This document shows positions 36,199-45,420 of a stretch of DNA of 64,000 nt, piece after piece. Origin of the DNA: Novosphingobium sp. (GTDB taxonomy: Bacteria > Pseudomonadota > Alphaproteobacteria > Sphingomonadales > Sphingomonadaceae); NCBI GenBank assembly GCA_024236215.1, contig JACKKX010000001.1:547501-611500 (forward strand), read 5' to 3'. The position numbers were made by a program, and so were the translations under genes. The notes under the pieces were generated by a model, which searched no databases, was not told the DNA's origin, and saw only the letters and a program-made list of their open reading frames with translations. The first letter of the stretch is position 1, and each line of letters opens with the position of its first letter.

Positions 36199-38597
36199 AG
36201 TTCTCGCTCTCCTGGCTAAAGGACCATCTCGAAACCGAAGCTTCGGTCGAGGAAATCGCCGCCAAGCTCAACGCCATTGGGCTTGAGGTCGAAGGGGTGG
36301 AAGATCCCTCGGCCCGCCTGGCCGGTTTCCGGGTTGCCAGGGTTCTCACCGCCGAGCGCCATCCCAATGCCGACAAACTGCAGGTTCTGAGCGTCGATAC
36401 CGGCGATGGCACGCCCTTGCAGGTGGTCTGCGGCGCCCCCAATGCTCGCGCTGGGCTGGTCGGCGTGCTGGGGCTGCCCGGCGCGGTGGTCCCCGCCGGC
36501 GGGTTCGAGCTGAAGAAAAGCGCGATCCGCGGGATCGAATCGAACGGCATGATGTGTTCCACCCGCGAGCTGGAACTGGGCGAAGATCACGACGGGATCA
36601 TCGAGTTGCCCGCCGATGCGCCGGTGGGCATGGCCTTTGCCGAATACCACGGCTCCGATCCAGTGTTCGACGTGGCGATCACCCCCAACCGCCCGGACTG
36701 CATGGGGGTTTACGGCATAGCCCGCGATCTGGCGGCGGCCGGACTAGGTACGCTGAAGCCGATCACGATCAATCCGGTGGCGGGCAACCACGATTGCCCG
36801 CTGCCGATCCGCACCGACGATCCCGAGGGCTGCCCTGCCTTCTATGGCCGCGCGATCCGGGGCGTAAAGAACGGAGCCGCGCCCGAATGGATGCAGGCCC
36901 GGCTCAAGAGCGCGGGGCAGCGCCCGATCTCGGCATTGGTCGACATTACCAACTATGTGATGCTGGCCTATGGCCGCCCGGCCCACGCCTATGATCTGGC
37001 GCAGCTTTCGGGCGCGATCTTCGCCCGCCGGGCGCGCGACGGCGAAACCGCACTGGCGCTCAACGGAAAGGAATACACGCTCGACGCGGAGATGACCGTG
37101 ATCGCCGATGACAAGGGCGTGCACGACATTGCCGGGATCATGGGCGGCGAGCATTCGGGTTGCTCGGAAGACACCACCGACGTTCTGCTGGAGGTTGCCT
37201 ATTTCGATCCTCAGCGGATCGCCGGCACCGGCCAGCGCCTCAACCTTACCTCCGATGCGCGCGCGCGCTTCGAACGCGGGGTCGATCCGGCCTTCCTCGA
37301 CAAGGGGCTGGATCTGCTGACCCAGCTGATCCTTGAGATCTGCGGGGGCGAGGCTTCGCGCGTGGTCCACGCCGGAACCCCGCCGAGCGGCACCAAGGTC
37401 GTTCCCTATCACCCAAGCCTGGCGCTCCAGCTGGGCGGGGTAGCGATTTCCGACGAAGCGCAGAAGGCTACGCTGACCGCGCTGGGTTTCGGCATGGACG
37501 CCCGCTGGAACGTGATCGTCCCCTCCTGGCGCCCCGACGTCGATGGCGGAGCCGACATCGTCGAGGAAGTGGTCCGCATCCACGGGCTCGACAATATCGA
37601 GAGCGCGCCGCTGCCGCGTATCGACGGAGTGGCCCGGCCCACCGCGACCCCGGCACAGAAGCTGGAACGCAAGCTGCGCCGGGCCGCTGCCGCACGCGGC
37701 GCGCACGAGGCCGTAACCTGGTCGTTCCTGCCCGAAGCCGATGCGGCTGTCTTCACCGAAGGGAACGGCGGCCTGTGGCTGCTCGCCAACCCGATCAGCG
37801 AGGACATGAAGGCGATGCGCCCCTCATTGCTGCCGGGGCTGCTCGCAGCGGTGCGCCGCAATGCCGATCGCGGCGCGGCCGGGCTGCGGCTGTTCGAACT
37901 TGGCCGCCGCTATCTGCGCGGCGCGAGCGGCACCAGCGATGAGCGTCTGACGCTTGGACTGGTGCTGGCGGGCGAAAGGACTCCGCGCGGCTGGGATGCC
38001 AAGAACAATGGCGGCAAGGCGCAAAGCTTCGATGCCTTCGATGCCAAGGCCGAGGCGCTGGCGCTGCTGGCAGAGGCTGGTGCCCCGATCGACAACCTGC
38101 AAGTGATGGGCGAAGCCGGAGCGCAGTTCCATCCGGGCCAATCGGCCACCTTGCGGCTTGGCCCCAAGACGGTGCTCGCGCGCTTTGGTATGCTGCACCC
38201 GGCGCTGCTCAAAAAGTTCGACATCGATCTGCCGGTGGCGGCGGTCGAGTTGTTCCTCGATGCGATCCCGGCGAAGAAGGCGGCAGGTTTCGCTCGCAGC
38301 GCCTATGCCCCGCCCGCGCTTCAGGCAGTGAAGCGCGATTTCGCCTTTCTGGTCGATGCGGCGCTTCCTGCCGGCGATCTGGTTCGGACGATCAGAGGTG
38401 CGGACAAGGCCAATATCGTCGCTGCGCGGCTGTTCGACGATTTCCGCGGGCAGGGCGTTCCCGATGGGCAGAAGAGCCTTGCGATCGAAATCACCTTGCA
38501 GCCGGGCGACAAGAGCTTCGACGAAGCGGAGCTCAAGGCCATTGCCGAACGGGTGACGGCGGCTGCAGCCAAGCTTGGGGCGGTGTTGCGGGGTTAG
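36195..38597 (+). CDS. pheT: Phenylalanyl-tRNA synthetase beta subunit
   Basis: The large beta chain of PheRS, 800 residues, with proofreading function. The order is standard: N-terminal [20 protein letters not shown], a tRNA-binding/EMAP-like segment ([20 protein letters not shown]), the B3/B4 editing region ([20 protein letters not shown]), B5 and the catalytic-like core, and a C-terminal ferredoxin-fold anticodon-binding domain ([15 protein letters not shown]). It starts within the pheS stop. Standard length and motifs suggest an intact, functional enzyme. Confidence 0.97.
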   Translation: MKFSLSWLKDHLETEASVEEIAAKLNAIGLEVEGVEDPSARLAGFRVARVLTAERHPNADKLQVLSVDTGDGTPLQVVCGAPNARAGLVGVLGLPGAVVPAGGFELKKSAIRGIESNGMMCSTRELELGEDHDGIIELPADAPVGMAFAEYHGSDPVFDVAITPNRPDCMGVYGIARDLAAAGLGTLKPITINPVAGNHDCPLPIRTDDPEGCPAFYGRAIRGVKNGAAPEWMQARLKSAGQRPISALVDITNYVMLAYGRPAHAYDLAQLSGAIFARRARDGETALALNGKEYTLDAEMTVIADDKGVHDIAGIMGGEHSGCSEDTTDVLLEVAYFDPQRIAGTGQRLNLTSDARARFERGVDPAFLDKGLDLLTQLILEICGGEASRVVHAGTPPSGTKVVPYHPSLALQLGGVAISDEAQKATLTALGFGMDARWNVIVPSWRPDVDGGADIVEEVVRIHGLDNIESAPLPRIDGVARPTATPAQKLERKLRRAAAARGAHEAVTWSFLPEADAAVFTEGNGGLWLLANPISEDMKAMRPSLLPGLLAAVRRNADRGAAGLRLFELGRRYLRGASGTSDERLTLGLVLAGERTPRGWDAKNNGGKAQSFDAFDAKAEALALLAEAGAPIDNLQVMGEAGAQFHPGQSATLRLGPKTVLARFGMLHPALLKKFDIDLPVAAVELFLDAIPAKKAAGFARSAYAPPALQAVKRDFAFLVDAALPAGDLVRTIRGADKANIVAARLFDDFRGQGVPDGQKSLAIEITLQPGDKSFDEAELKAIAERVTAAAAKLGAVLRG

Positions 38598-38615
38598 CTC
38601 TATTCAGGATGTTGC

Positions 38616-38903
38616 TCAGAGTTCCTTCGCAAGTGCCTGGATCAATGGATGCAGGTCGGGAGGCACATTGCCGCGCGCAAGGCGCACCGCATGGGTCAGC
38701 CGCAGCTTGCGCTCAACTCCATTCCTGGCGATTGCCGCAAGATGGGTCGAAATTTCCTTGCGATCATGGCCTGGCTGACTTGCGGCTACCGCACAAAGCA
38801 GTGATGCTAAATGATGTTGGTTGCGGTCCCTGTCGAGCCCGCCGAAATACATCTGCCGTGTCATCAGGAAAATCCCGATAGCCAGCAAGGCATACAACAA
38901 CAT
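38616..38903 (-). CDS. Hypothetical protein with N-terminal membrane helix
   Basis: A 95-residue protein with an N-terminal hydrophobic helix (LLYALLAIGIFLM, residues about 2-14), then a charged, His-rich soluble region (DRDRNQHHLASLLCAVA, TAHLAAIARNGVERKL). I recognise no family. It starts 4 bases after the aroC stop on the same strand, suggesting a shared transcript, and ends convergent with pheT, 18 bases from its stop. The tight spacing supports a real gene; whether it acts in the aromatic pathway is unknown. Confidence 0.6.
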   Translation of the reverse strand: MLLYALLAIGIFLMTRQMYFGGLDRDRNQHHLASLLCAVAASQPGHDRKEISTHLAAIARNGVERKLRLTHAVRLARGNVPPDLHPLIQALAKEL

Positions 38904-38907
38904 CGGG

Positions 38908-39993
38908 CTAGCCGCACTGCCCTCGGTGCAGCAGCTTGTGATCGGCCAGCACCAGCGCCATCATCGCTTCGACCACCGGCGCGCCACGGATGCCCACGCA
39001 GGGATCGTGACGGCCCTTGGTGCGGATTTCGGTTGCCTCGCCATCACGGTCGATGGTCTCCACAGGCGTGAGGATCGAGCTGGTCGGCTTGAACGCCACG
39101 CGGACCACCACCGGCTGCCCGGTTGAAATCCCGCCAGCGATCCCCCCGGCGTGGTTGGCAAGAAACTGCGGACCGTCAGCACCGGGACGCATCGGATCGG
39201 CATTGCCCTCGCCGGTCAGCCGCGCGGCGGCGAAACCGTCGCCGATTTCCACCCCCTTGACCGCGTTGATCCCCATCATCGCCGCCGCCAGATCGGCATC
39301 GAGCTTGCCATAGAGCGGCGCCCCCCAGCCCGCGGGAACCCCGGTGGCAACACACTCTACCACCGCGCCCAGCGAGGATCCCGCCAGCCGCGCCTCGTCG
39401 ACCAGCTTCTCCCAGCGCTTCACCGCCTTGGGATCGGGGCAGAAGAACGGGTTGGAGCGGGCGAACTGCGAATCGTTGAGCCGGGTTGCCGCCGCCAGTT
39501 CACGGTCGATGGCATCGCCGCCGATCTCCACCACGTGGGCCGTGATCGAAACCTCGGGGATCACCAGCCGTGCCACGGCTCCGGCGGCCACCCGCGCTGC
39601 GGTTTCGCGGGCGCTGGACCTTCCCCCACCGCGATAGTCGCGAAAGCCGTATTTCGCATCATAGGCATAGTCGGCATGGCCGGGGCGATAGGCCTTGGCG
39701 ACGTCGGAATAGTCTTTCGAGCGCTGGTCGGTATTTTCGATCACCAGGCTGATCGGGGTTCCGGTGGTCCGCCCCTCGAACACGCCCGAAAGGATATGGA
39801 CCTGATCGGGTTCCTGGCGCTGGGTGGTGAACTTTGACTGGCCCGGACGGCGCGCGTCGAGGAAGGGCTGGATCCAGCTATCGTCAAGCTCAAGCCCCGG
39901 GGGGCAGCCATCGACCACCGCGCCCAGCGCCGGCCCATGGCTTTCGCCCCAGGTGGTGAAACGCAGCAGACGGCCAAAGGTGTTGACGGACAT
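38908..39993 (-). CDS. aroC: Chorismate synthase
   Basis: Catalyses the last shikimate-pathway step, converting EPSP to chorismate with reduced FMN. The N-terminus [20 protein letters not shown] is a classic signature; [20 protein letters not shown] is the second, and the C-terminal [20 protein letters not shown] the third. Length is 361 residues. I chose the ATG at 39993; the reading continues upstream but without family similarity. It is divergent from the monooxygenase-like gene. Supplies precursor to the aromatic amino acids, ubiquinone and folate. Confidence 0.97.
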   Translation of the reverse strand: MSVNTFGRLLRFTTWGESHGPALGAVVDGCPPGLELDDSWIQPFLDARRPGQSKFTTQRQEPDQVHILSGVFEGRTTGTPISLVIENTDQRSKDYSDVAKAYRPGHADYAYDAKYGFRDYRGGGRSSARETAARVAAGAVARLVIPEVSITAHVVEIGGDAIDRELAAATRLNDSQFARSNPFFCPDPKAVKRWEKLVDEARLAGSSLGAVVECVATGVPAGWGAPLYGKLDADLAAAMMGINAVKGVEIGDGFAAARLTGEGNADPMRPGADGPQFLANHAGGIAGGISTGQPVVVRVAFKPTSSILTPVETIDRDGEATEIRTKGRHDPCVGIRGAPVVEAMMALVLADHKLLHRGQCG

Positions 39994-40053
39994 GGAGAGG
40001 GCTTTGGCCAAAAACGGTTGCGGGCGCAAGCTTTGCACCGCTAAGTCCCGTCC

Positions 40054-40365
40054 ATGTTTCTTGTCGTCTTTCGCAACCGCAAGCGCGCCGATCTGGACGC
40101 TGCCGCCTATTCCGCCGATGCCGCGCGCATGGAAGCGCTTGCCCGTGCCCAGCCGGGGTTCCTCTCCTTCAAGAGCTACACCTCGGACGATGGCGAAGTG
40201 ATCGCGATCTCGGAATGGGCCGATGCCGATTCCGCTCGGGCCTGGGGCAGCCAGCCGGACCATTCGCGCGTTCAGGCCCGGGGCCGCGCCGAATACTATC
40301 AGGATTACACCCTTTACACCTGCGACAATCCCCGCACCCACCACTATGAAAGGCCGCCTACGTGA
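40054..40365 (+). CDS. Antibiotic biosynthesis monooxygenase (ABM) domain protein
   Basis: A 103-residue protein of the ABM/dimeric alpha-beta barrel family. [20 protein letters not shown], then [20 protein letters not shown] and [20 protein letters not shown] are the family pattern; the latter EW..SARAW block is typical. These are often small monooxygenases or heme/quinol-related proteins with no certain function. It starts a six-gene chain linked by 4-base overlaps; it overlaps the ArsC-like gene by 4 bases. It is divergent from aroC, 60 bases away. Confidence 0.85.
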   Translation: MFLVVFRNRKRADLDAAAYSADAARMEALARAQPGFLSFKSYTSDDGEVIAISEWADADSARAWGSQPDHSRVQARGRAEYYQDYTLYTCDNPRTHHYERPPT

Positions 40366-40706
40366 GCGTGACGCTATATGGCATCCCCAATTGCGACACG
40401 GTCAAGAAGGCGCGCGCATGGCTTGATGCGCGGGGCGTGCCCCATGCTTTTCATGACTACAAGAAGACCGGAGCCGATCCCGTGCGGATCGCTGCCTGGT
40501 GCAAGGCGGCAGGGCGGGAGAAAGTGCTCAACCGCGCCGGAACCGCCTTTCGGAAACTGCCCGAAGCGGACCGGGCCGAGCTGTATGAGGCCAAGGCGGC
40601 CGCGCTGATGGCCGCCAATCCATCGTGCATCAAGCGCCCGATCGTCGAACATCCCGGAGGGCTGCTGGTCGGCTTCAAGGCCGATGAATGGGCGTTGGCG
40701 CTGTGA
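40362..40706 (+). CDS. ArsC/Spx-like reductase family protein (YffB type)
   Basis: A 114-residue thioredoxin-fold protein of the ArsC/Spx/YffB family. [20 protein letters not shown] includes the single N-terminal cysteine C11; [15 protein letters not shown] and [16 protein letters not shown] complete the family pattern (Arg in KRPI is the third catalytic residue in ArsC). It probably is a glutathione-dependent reductase rather than a dedicated arsenate reductase, since no other ars gene is near. The GTG start overlaps the upstream stop by 4 bases and its end overlaps the GDPD gene. Confidence 0.87.
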   Translation: MSVTLYGIPNCDTVKKARAWLDARGVPHAFHDYKKTGADPVRIAAWCKAAGREKVLNRAGTAFRKLPEADRAELYEAKAAALMAANPSCIKRPIVEHPGGLLVGFKADEWALAL

Positions 40707-41713
40707 GGGGTTGGCTCGCCCTGATTGCCCTTGGCGCCCTGGCGCTGCCGGCCAGCGCGACGATCGTGATCGGCCATCGCGGCGCGAGCGGGGAGCGGCC
40801 CGAACATACCCTGGCGTCTTACGAACGCGCGATCGATCAGGGCGCCGACTATATCGAGCCCGATCTGGTCCCGACCCGCGACGGCGTGCTGGTGGCGCGG
40901 CACGAGAACGAGATTTCGGGCACCACCGACGTTGCCGACCACCCCGAGTTCGCCAGCCGCAAGGCAACCCGGACGATCGACGGCGAAACCCTGACCGGCT
41001 GGTTCGTCGAGGACTTCACCCTGGCCGAGCTGCGCACCTTGCGGGCGAAGGAGCGTCTGCCCGCGGTGCGCAAGGCCAATACCGCCTTTGATCGGCTCTA
41101 TCCGGTGCCGACCTTTGCCGAGGTGATCGCGCTGGTCCGCGCCAAGCAGGCCGAAAGCGGACGCGAAATCGGCATATATCCCGAGATCAAGCACCCCGCC
41201 TATCTGGCCACACGCGGGTTTGACATGCCCGCGCTGCTGATCGCGCAGCTCGACGCGGCGGGGCTCAATCGCAAGGGCGCCAGGGTCTTCATCCAGTGCT
41301 TCGAGGTCGGCCCGCTCGAACGGCTGCGCACAATGACCCCGCTGCCCCTGATCCAGCTGGTCTCTGCCGATGGCGGTCCGGCAGATCGGCCCGGAACCAG
41401 CTATGCCGCCATGCTGCGGCCCGAGGGGCTGAAAGCGATCGCCACGCATGCCGACGGGATCGGGGCGGAATTGACCTTGCTGCTCGACGAGCAGGGCAAG
41501 GCCCGACCGCTGGTGGCCGAGGCGCACCGGGCCGGGCTGCTGGTTCATGCCTGGACCCTGCGGCGCGAAAACCGCTTTCTGCTGCCGCTGCTGCGCCGGG
41601 GCAGCGACCCCAATGCGCCGGGCGACATCGCGCGGGCATGGAAGCTGATCCGGGCCGCCGGGATCGACGGCGTGTTCACCGACAACCCCGGATCGATCCC
41701 CAGGCGGCGATGA
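40703..41713 (+). CDS. Periplasmic glycerophosphodiester phosphodiesterase
   Basis: A 336-residue secreted GDPD (GlpQ type) that splits glycerophosphodiesters into glycerol-3-phosphate and an alcohol. A signal peptide (LALIALGALALPASA) leads to the barrel. VIGHRGASGERPEHTLASYE carries the catalytic His and Arg, followed by DYIEPDLVPTRDGVLVARH with the acid pair and second His. EIKHPAY and GVFTDNPG are later family marks. GTG at 40703 overlaps the upstream stop (GTGA); ATG at 40688 is an alternative. It overlaps pnuC by 4 bases. Confidence 0.9.
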   Translation: MRGWLALIALGALALPASATIVIGHRGASGERPEHTLASYERAIDQGADYIEPDLVPTRDGVLVARHENEISGTTDVADHPEFASRKATRTIDGETLTGWFVEDFTLAELRTLRAKERLPAVRKANTAFDRLYPVPTFAEVIALVRAKQAESGREIGIYPEIKHPAYLATRGFDMPALLIAQLDAAGLNRKGARVFIQCFEVGPLERLRTMTPLPLIQLVSADGGPADRPGTSYAAMLRPEGLKAIATHADGIGAELTLLLDEQGKARPLVAEAHRAGLLVHAWTLRRENRFLLPLLRRGSDPNAPGDIARAWKLIRAAGIDGVFTDNPGSIPRRR

Positions 41714-42267
41714 ACTGGACCGAACTTGCCGGGGCCCTGCTGGGGCTTGCCAACATCGTGCTGCTGGTGCGGCGATCGGTGTGGAATTTTCCCGTGGCGA
41801 TGGCGATGGTCACGCTGATCGGGATCACCCTGTTCGAAAAGCGGCTCTATTCGGAAACCGGGCTGCAGGTGTTCTTCTTCGTCGTCAATGGCTGGGGCTG
41901 GTATCTGTGGAGCCGGGCAAAGGGCGCCAAGGAAGACGCGGTGCCCGTCGGCTGGATGAGCGACAGGGCGCGCTTCGTATGGGCCGCCGCCACCGCCGCG
42001 CTCAGCCTTACGCTCGGCTGGATCATGCACCGCTTCACCAATGCCGCGCTGCCTTTCGCTGATTCGGCGGTAACCGGGGCGAGCATCGCCGCGCAGATCC
42101 TGCTCTCGCTGCGGCGGATCGAAAACTGGGTGCTGTGGGTGGCGATCGACGTGGTTTCCGTCGCGCTCTACCTCAACCGCGAGCTCTATTTCCTCGCCGC
42201 GCTCTATCTGGTGTTCCTGATCCTTTCCGTGCAGGGCCTGCGCGAATGGAAGAAGGCCGCCGCATGA
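41710..42267 (+). CDS. pnuC: PnuC-type nicotinamide riboside transporter
   Basis: A 185-residue membrane protein of the PnuC family, which imports nicotinamide riboside by facilitated diffusion trapped by a kinase. Family signs are RRSVWNFPVAMAMVTLIG, then VVNGWGWYLWSRAKG with the hallmark aromatic run, and a later LRRIENWVLWVAIDVVSV with Asn/Trp of the substrate site. It has about seven helices. The ATG overlaps the GDPD stop by 4 bases and the kinase gene overlaps its stop by 4 bases. The neighbouring kinase strongly supports nicotinamide riboside as substrate. Confidence 0.92.
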   Translation: MNWTELAGALLGLANIVLLVRRSVWNFPVAMAMVTLIGITLFEKRLYSETGLQVFFFVVNGWGWYLWSRAKGAKEDAVPVGWMSDRARFVWAAATAALSLTLGWIMHRFTNAALPFADSAVTGASIAAQILLSLRRIENWVLWVAIDVVSVALYLNRELYFLAALYLVFLILSVQGLREWKKAAA

Positions 42268-42806
42268 CGGTGACGGTCTGCTTCCACGGGGCCGAGAGTA
42301 CCGGCAAGTCCGTGCTGGCGAGCAAACTCAGCCGCGATCTGGGCGTGCCCTGGGTGCCCGAATATGGGCGCACCTATTGCGAGGAGCGCGGCACCGACCT
42401 GGCGATGGATGATCTGCTGGCGATCGCGGAGGGGCAGCGGGCCGCCGTCGAAGCGGCTCTTGCCTCGCATCCGCCGCTGGCGATCCTCGATACCGATCAA
42501 TTGATGACCGCCGCCTGGGCGGAGATGCTGTTCGGCACGGTTCCCGAGGCACTGCTGGCCTACCCCAAGGCCGATCTCTATCTGCTGTTCGCGCCCGATG
42601 TGCCGTGGATCGACGATGGCACCCGCTTTTTCGGCAAGGCCCCGCTGCGCAATCGCTTCGCAGCGCTCGCCGAAGACATGTTGCTGCGCGCCGACGTGCC
42701 ATGGCGCCGGATTGGCGGCAGCTTCAGCGAACGCGAGGAACAGGTCCGCCGGATTTTGGCTGACCTGGCTTCCGGCCGGACAGCCCAAGGAGAAGACGCC
42801 CGATGA
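42264..42806 (+). CDS. NadR-type ribosylnicotinamide kinase (AAA_28 domain)
   Basis: A 180-residue P-loop kinase like the C-terminal kinase domain of NadR. The P-loop is G9-AESTGKS; VPEYGRTYCEERG and LAILDTDQLMTAAWAEMLFG are family blocks, followed by YPKADLYLLFAPDVPWIDDG, with Asp/Trp residues that bind the nicotinamide part. It lacks the DNA-binding and adenylyltransferase domains of full NadR. It should phosphorylate nicotinamide riboside and keep it in the cell after PnuC. It overlaps pnuC and the next gene by 4 bases. Confidence 0.9.
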   Translation: MTVTVCFHGAESTGKSVLASKLSRDLGVPWVPEYGRTYCEERGTDLAMDDLLAIAEGQRAAVEAALASHPPLAILDTDQLMTAAWAEMLFGTVPEALLAYPKADLYLLFAPDVPWIDDGTRFFGKAPLRNRFAALAEDMLLRADVPWRRIGGSFSEREEQVRRILADLASGRTAQGEDAR

Positions 42807-44332
42807 AATCCACACCCTTCGTGCTCGTGCTTGCCCTTGCCACCGGTATTGGTAGCGCTTCCATCGCCAAACCGACCGCGCCGGGCTGGAACCTTGCCGC
42901 CCTGCCGCAGGTCGCGCGGGTCGACCCGCGCTTCCAATCCTACAACGTCGAAATGGTCGAGGTTACGGGCGGACGGTTCTGGGCGCCCTATGGCGGGCCG
43001 AAGGATGAGGTCTATCGTCAGCGCCCGCCGATCGATCTTGCCAACCCGCGGCTGCGCGCGGCCGCCCGCCTGCTCGCCCCGGCCTACATGCGGGTCAGCG
43101 GAACCTGGGCCAACACCACCTATGTCCCCGCCGCCGGGGAAGAGCTCGCCGCTCCGCCCGAAGGCTTCAGGCAAGTCCTTCAACGCCCGCAATGGCACGG
43201 CGTGGTAGCCTTTTCTCGCGCGGTCGACGCGCCGATCATGACCAGCTTCGCCGTATCGGCGGGCACCCGCGACGGCGAAGGCCGCTGGCGCAGCGATCAG
43301 GCGCAGAGACTGCTCGATCTGACCCGCGAGGCCGGAGGCGAGCTGGCCGCCGCCGAATTTTTCAACGAGGCGAACCTGCCCTCGCTCGCCGCGCTCCCGG
43401 CGGGCTACAAGGTCGGCGATTACCTTGCCGACTATGCCACCTTCCACGACTGGGCGCGCCGCGCGGCGCCCGCAATGAAGCTGTTCGGCCCGGGCACAAT
43501 CGGGGGAGCGGGTGGTGGGCAAAAGGCCGCCGCCAACGAGCGCGATCCGCTCGGCTTCGAAAGCATCGAGGCGATGGCGGCGGGAACCAGCTCCCGGATC
43601 GATGGCTTTTCCTACCATTTCTACGGCTCGGTCTCGGTCCGCTGCGAAAGCCTGGGGATCGGCACCGCGCAGAAGGACCAGGCGCTGAGCACGGGCTGGC
43701 TTGACCATACCCTGCTCGACCAGGGTTATTACGCGGGGCTGCGTGACCGCTTCGCACCGGGCAAACCGCTATGGCTGACCGAAACCGCCCAGGCCGCCTG
43801 CGGCGGCAGCCCGTGGGCGGCGAGCTTTCTCGACACCTTCCGTTACCTCAACCAGATGGGTGTCCTGGCGCAGAAGGGCGTTCAAGTGGTGATGCACAAC
43901 ACGCTCGCCGCCTCGGATTATGCCCTGCTCGATTCCGAAACCTTCGCCCCGCGCCCAAGCTTCTGGGCGGCGGTGCTGTGGCGAAAGACCATGGGCGAGG
44001 TTGTGTTGGCGCCGCCATCCGGTGCGCCCGATGGCGTGCGGGTGTTCGCGCACTGTCTGCGCGGCAAGCCCGGCGGCGTGGCGCTGCTCGCGCTGAATAC
44101 GTCGGACCATGCCGCAAGTCTGCCGCTCGCCGCTCGCGGCACCGGCTGGACGCTGACCGCCGAACCGCTCGATTCGCGCAACGTGCTGGTCAACGGCAAG
44201 GCCCCGCAACTTGACCACAGTGGTCGGTTGCGCGGGCTGCAAGCGCAGCGGATCGGCGGCGCCCTTGGCATCCCGGCCAAGGCAATCGTATTTGCCGCCA
44301 TGCCCCGGGCGGGCAATCCCGCTTGCCGCTGA
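42803..44332 (+). CDS. Heparanase-like glycoside hydrolase (GH79-type)
   Basis: A 509-residue exported protein (signal LVLALATGIGSASIA). Its (beta/alpha)8 core resembles GH79 heparanase. The acid/base is E189 in EFFNEANLPSLA. The proposed nucleophile is E327 in LWLTETAQAACGG, which closely follows the human heparanase WLGETSSAYGGG block, and the following GVQVVMHNTLAASDYALLD also parallels heparanase. GH79 enzymes cut beta-glucuronosyl bonds in glycosaminoglycans, arabinogalactan or similar. ATG overlaps the kinase stop by 4 bases. The substrate is not known; classification is by motif resemblance. Confidence 0.8.
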   Translation: MKSTPFVLVLALATGIGSASIAKPTAPGWNLAALPQVARVDPRFQSYNVEMVEVTGGRFWAPYGGPKDEVYRQRPPIDLANPRLRAAARLLAPAYMRVSGTWANTTYVPAAGEELAAPPEGFRQVLQRPQWHGVVAFSRAVDAPIMTSFAVSAGTRDGEGRWRSDQAQRLLDLTREAGGELAAAEFFNEANLPSLAALPAGYKVGDYLADYATFHDWARRAAPAMKLFGPGTIGGAGGGQKAAANERDPLGFESIEAMAAGTSSRIDGFSYHFYGSVSVRCESLGIGTAQKDQALSTGWLDHTLLDQGYYAGLRDRFAPGKPLWLTETAQAACGGSPWAASFLDTFRYLNQMGVLAQKGVQVVMHNTLAASDYALLDSETFAPRPSFWAAVLWRKTMGEVVLAPPSGAPDGVRVFAHCLRGKPGGVALLALNTSDHAASLPLAARGTGWTLTAEPLDSRNVLVNGKAPQLDHSGRLRGLQAQRIGGALGIPAKAIVFAAMPRAGNPACR

Positions 44333-44422
44333 CCCGGCTTGCGGGGCCTTCCGCTAACATCAAACTTGGGATAAGTTCCGCGCCCACCGCCGATCCGTTA
44401 GGATTGAGGACAGGAGGCCGCG

Positions 44423-44623
44423 ATGGATTTCGTCAAGGCACTGGTGCCCGGTTCGCTGCTGGCCTTCGTGATCAGCATGATCCTGGGATCGAACCATTCG
44501 AAGGGCGCTTGGCTCAACATCTTCCGCTTCGCAATCGACACCCACGCGTTCTACTGGTCGTGGCCGCTGTTTGCGGTTGCCACGGGGCTCTCCTGGATCC
44601 TGCTCGCGATTACGCCGAAGTAG
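44423..44623 (+). CDS. Small two-helix membrane protein
   Basis: A 66-residue hydrophobic protein with two probable membrane helices (VPGSLLAFVISMIL and WPLFAVATGLSWILLAI) separated by a short loop with NHSKGAWLNIFRFAIDTHAF. No family is recognised. AGGAGG lies 8-13 bases before the ATG, a strong ribosome-binding site. It follows the GH79 gene by 90 bases on the same strand and its 3' end overlaps the convergent ubiG gene by 14 bases. Confidence 0.68.
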   Translation: MDFVKALVPGSLLAFVISMILGSNHSKGAWLNIFRFAIDTHAFYWSWPLFAVATGLSWILLAITPK

Positions 44624-45344
44624 CGGTGACAATGTAGTTGAGCGCCAGATCGCTCGCCAGGTGCAACCCCCTGAGCGGCGACCAGGCGATGCCGCTCGGT
44701 TCGCCCATTGCCAGTCCCGCCCCGGCCAGGAGCTCACGAAGCTCATCGGGGGTCACGAAATCCTGCCAATGGTGGGTCCCGCGCGGGACCATGCCGAGCC
44801 TCTCGGCCGCTTCAACCATCAGCAGCTTCGATTTCGCGGTGCGGTTGGGGGTGGAAAGCACCATCAGCCCACCGGGCGCCAGCGCGGCGGCGAGCGCGGC
44901 GACAAACGCATCCTTGTCGGCCACGTGCTCGATCACCTCCAGCGAACAGACCAGATCGTAACCGCTCAGGCCAAGCGCGGAGACCTCGCCGCAGCGGTAG
45001 TCGATCTCCAGCCCTCCCCCCGCCGCGTGGGCGCTGGCAGCGGCGATGTTTTCGGGCGCGGCATCGATCCCGGTCACCGCCGCACCAAGCCGGGCGAGCG
45101 GTTCGCACAGCAGCCCCGCCCCGCAGCCGACATCGAGCGCGCGCCTGCCCGCAAGCGGCCGCACACCGCGCGAATCGCCCTGCCAATGCGCGTCGATCGC
45201 GGCGCGGATGAAGCCCAGCCGGACCGGACCCAGCCGGTGCAGCATCGCCGATGACCCTCTGGGGTCCCACCAATCCGCCGCCAGCGCGCCGAAATGCGCG
45301 GCTTCTTCGGGCCGGATGGTCGTGCTTGTGGTTGCATTACCCAT
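44610..45344 (-). CDS. ubiG: Bifunctional 2-polyprenyl-6-hydroxyphenol / 3-demethylubiquinol O-methyltransferase
   Basis: A 244-residue SAM-dependent methyltransferase for both O-methylations in ubiquinone synthesis. Blocks are EEAAHFGALAADWWDPRGSS, RLGPVRLGFIRAAIDAHW, motif I LDVGCGAGLLCEPLARLGA and AVTGIDAAPENIAAASAHA. VCSLEVIEHVADKDAFVAAL and GLMVLSTPNRT follow. It ends with YIVTATSA. It is divergent from aspartokinase with 76 bases between. The other ubi genes are elsewhere. Confidence 0.95.
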   Translation of the reverse strand: MGNATTSTTIRPEEAAHFGALAADWWDPRGSSAMLHRLGPVRLGFIRAAIDAHWQGDSRGVRPLAGRRALDVGCGAGLLCEPLARLGAAVTGIDAAPENIAAASAHAAGGGLEIDYRCGEVSALGLSGYDLVCSLEVIEHVADKDAFVAALAAALAPGGLMVLSTPNRTAKSKLLMVEAAERLGMVPRGTHHWQDFVTPDELRELLAGAGLAMGEPSGIAWSPLRGLHLASDLALNYIVTATSA

Positions 45345-45420
45345 TCCCCATCCCTAACAGGGCGCCCGCCGCAGGGCGAGGGGCCTTGCGGGAAAGATTG
45401 TTGCGAAAGGTGCGTCTGGC

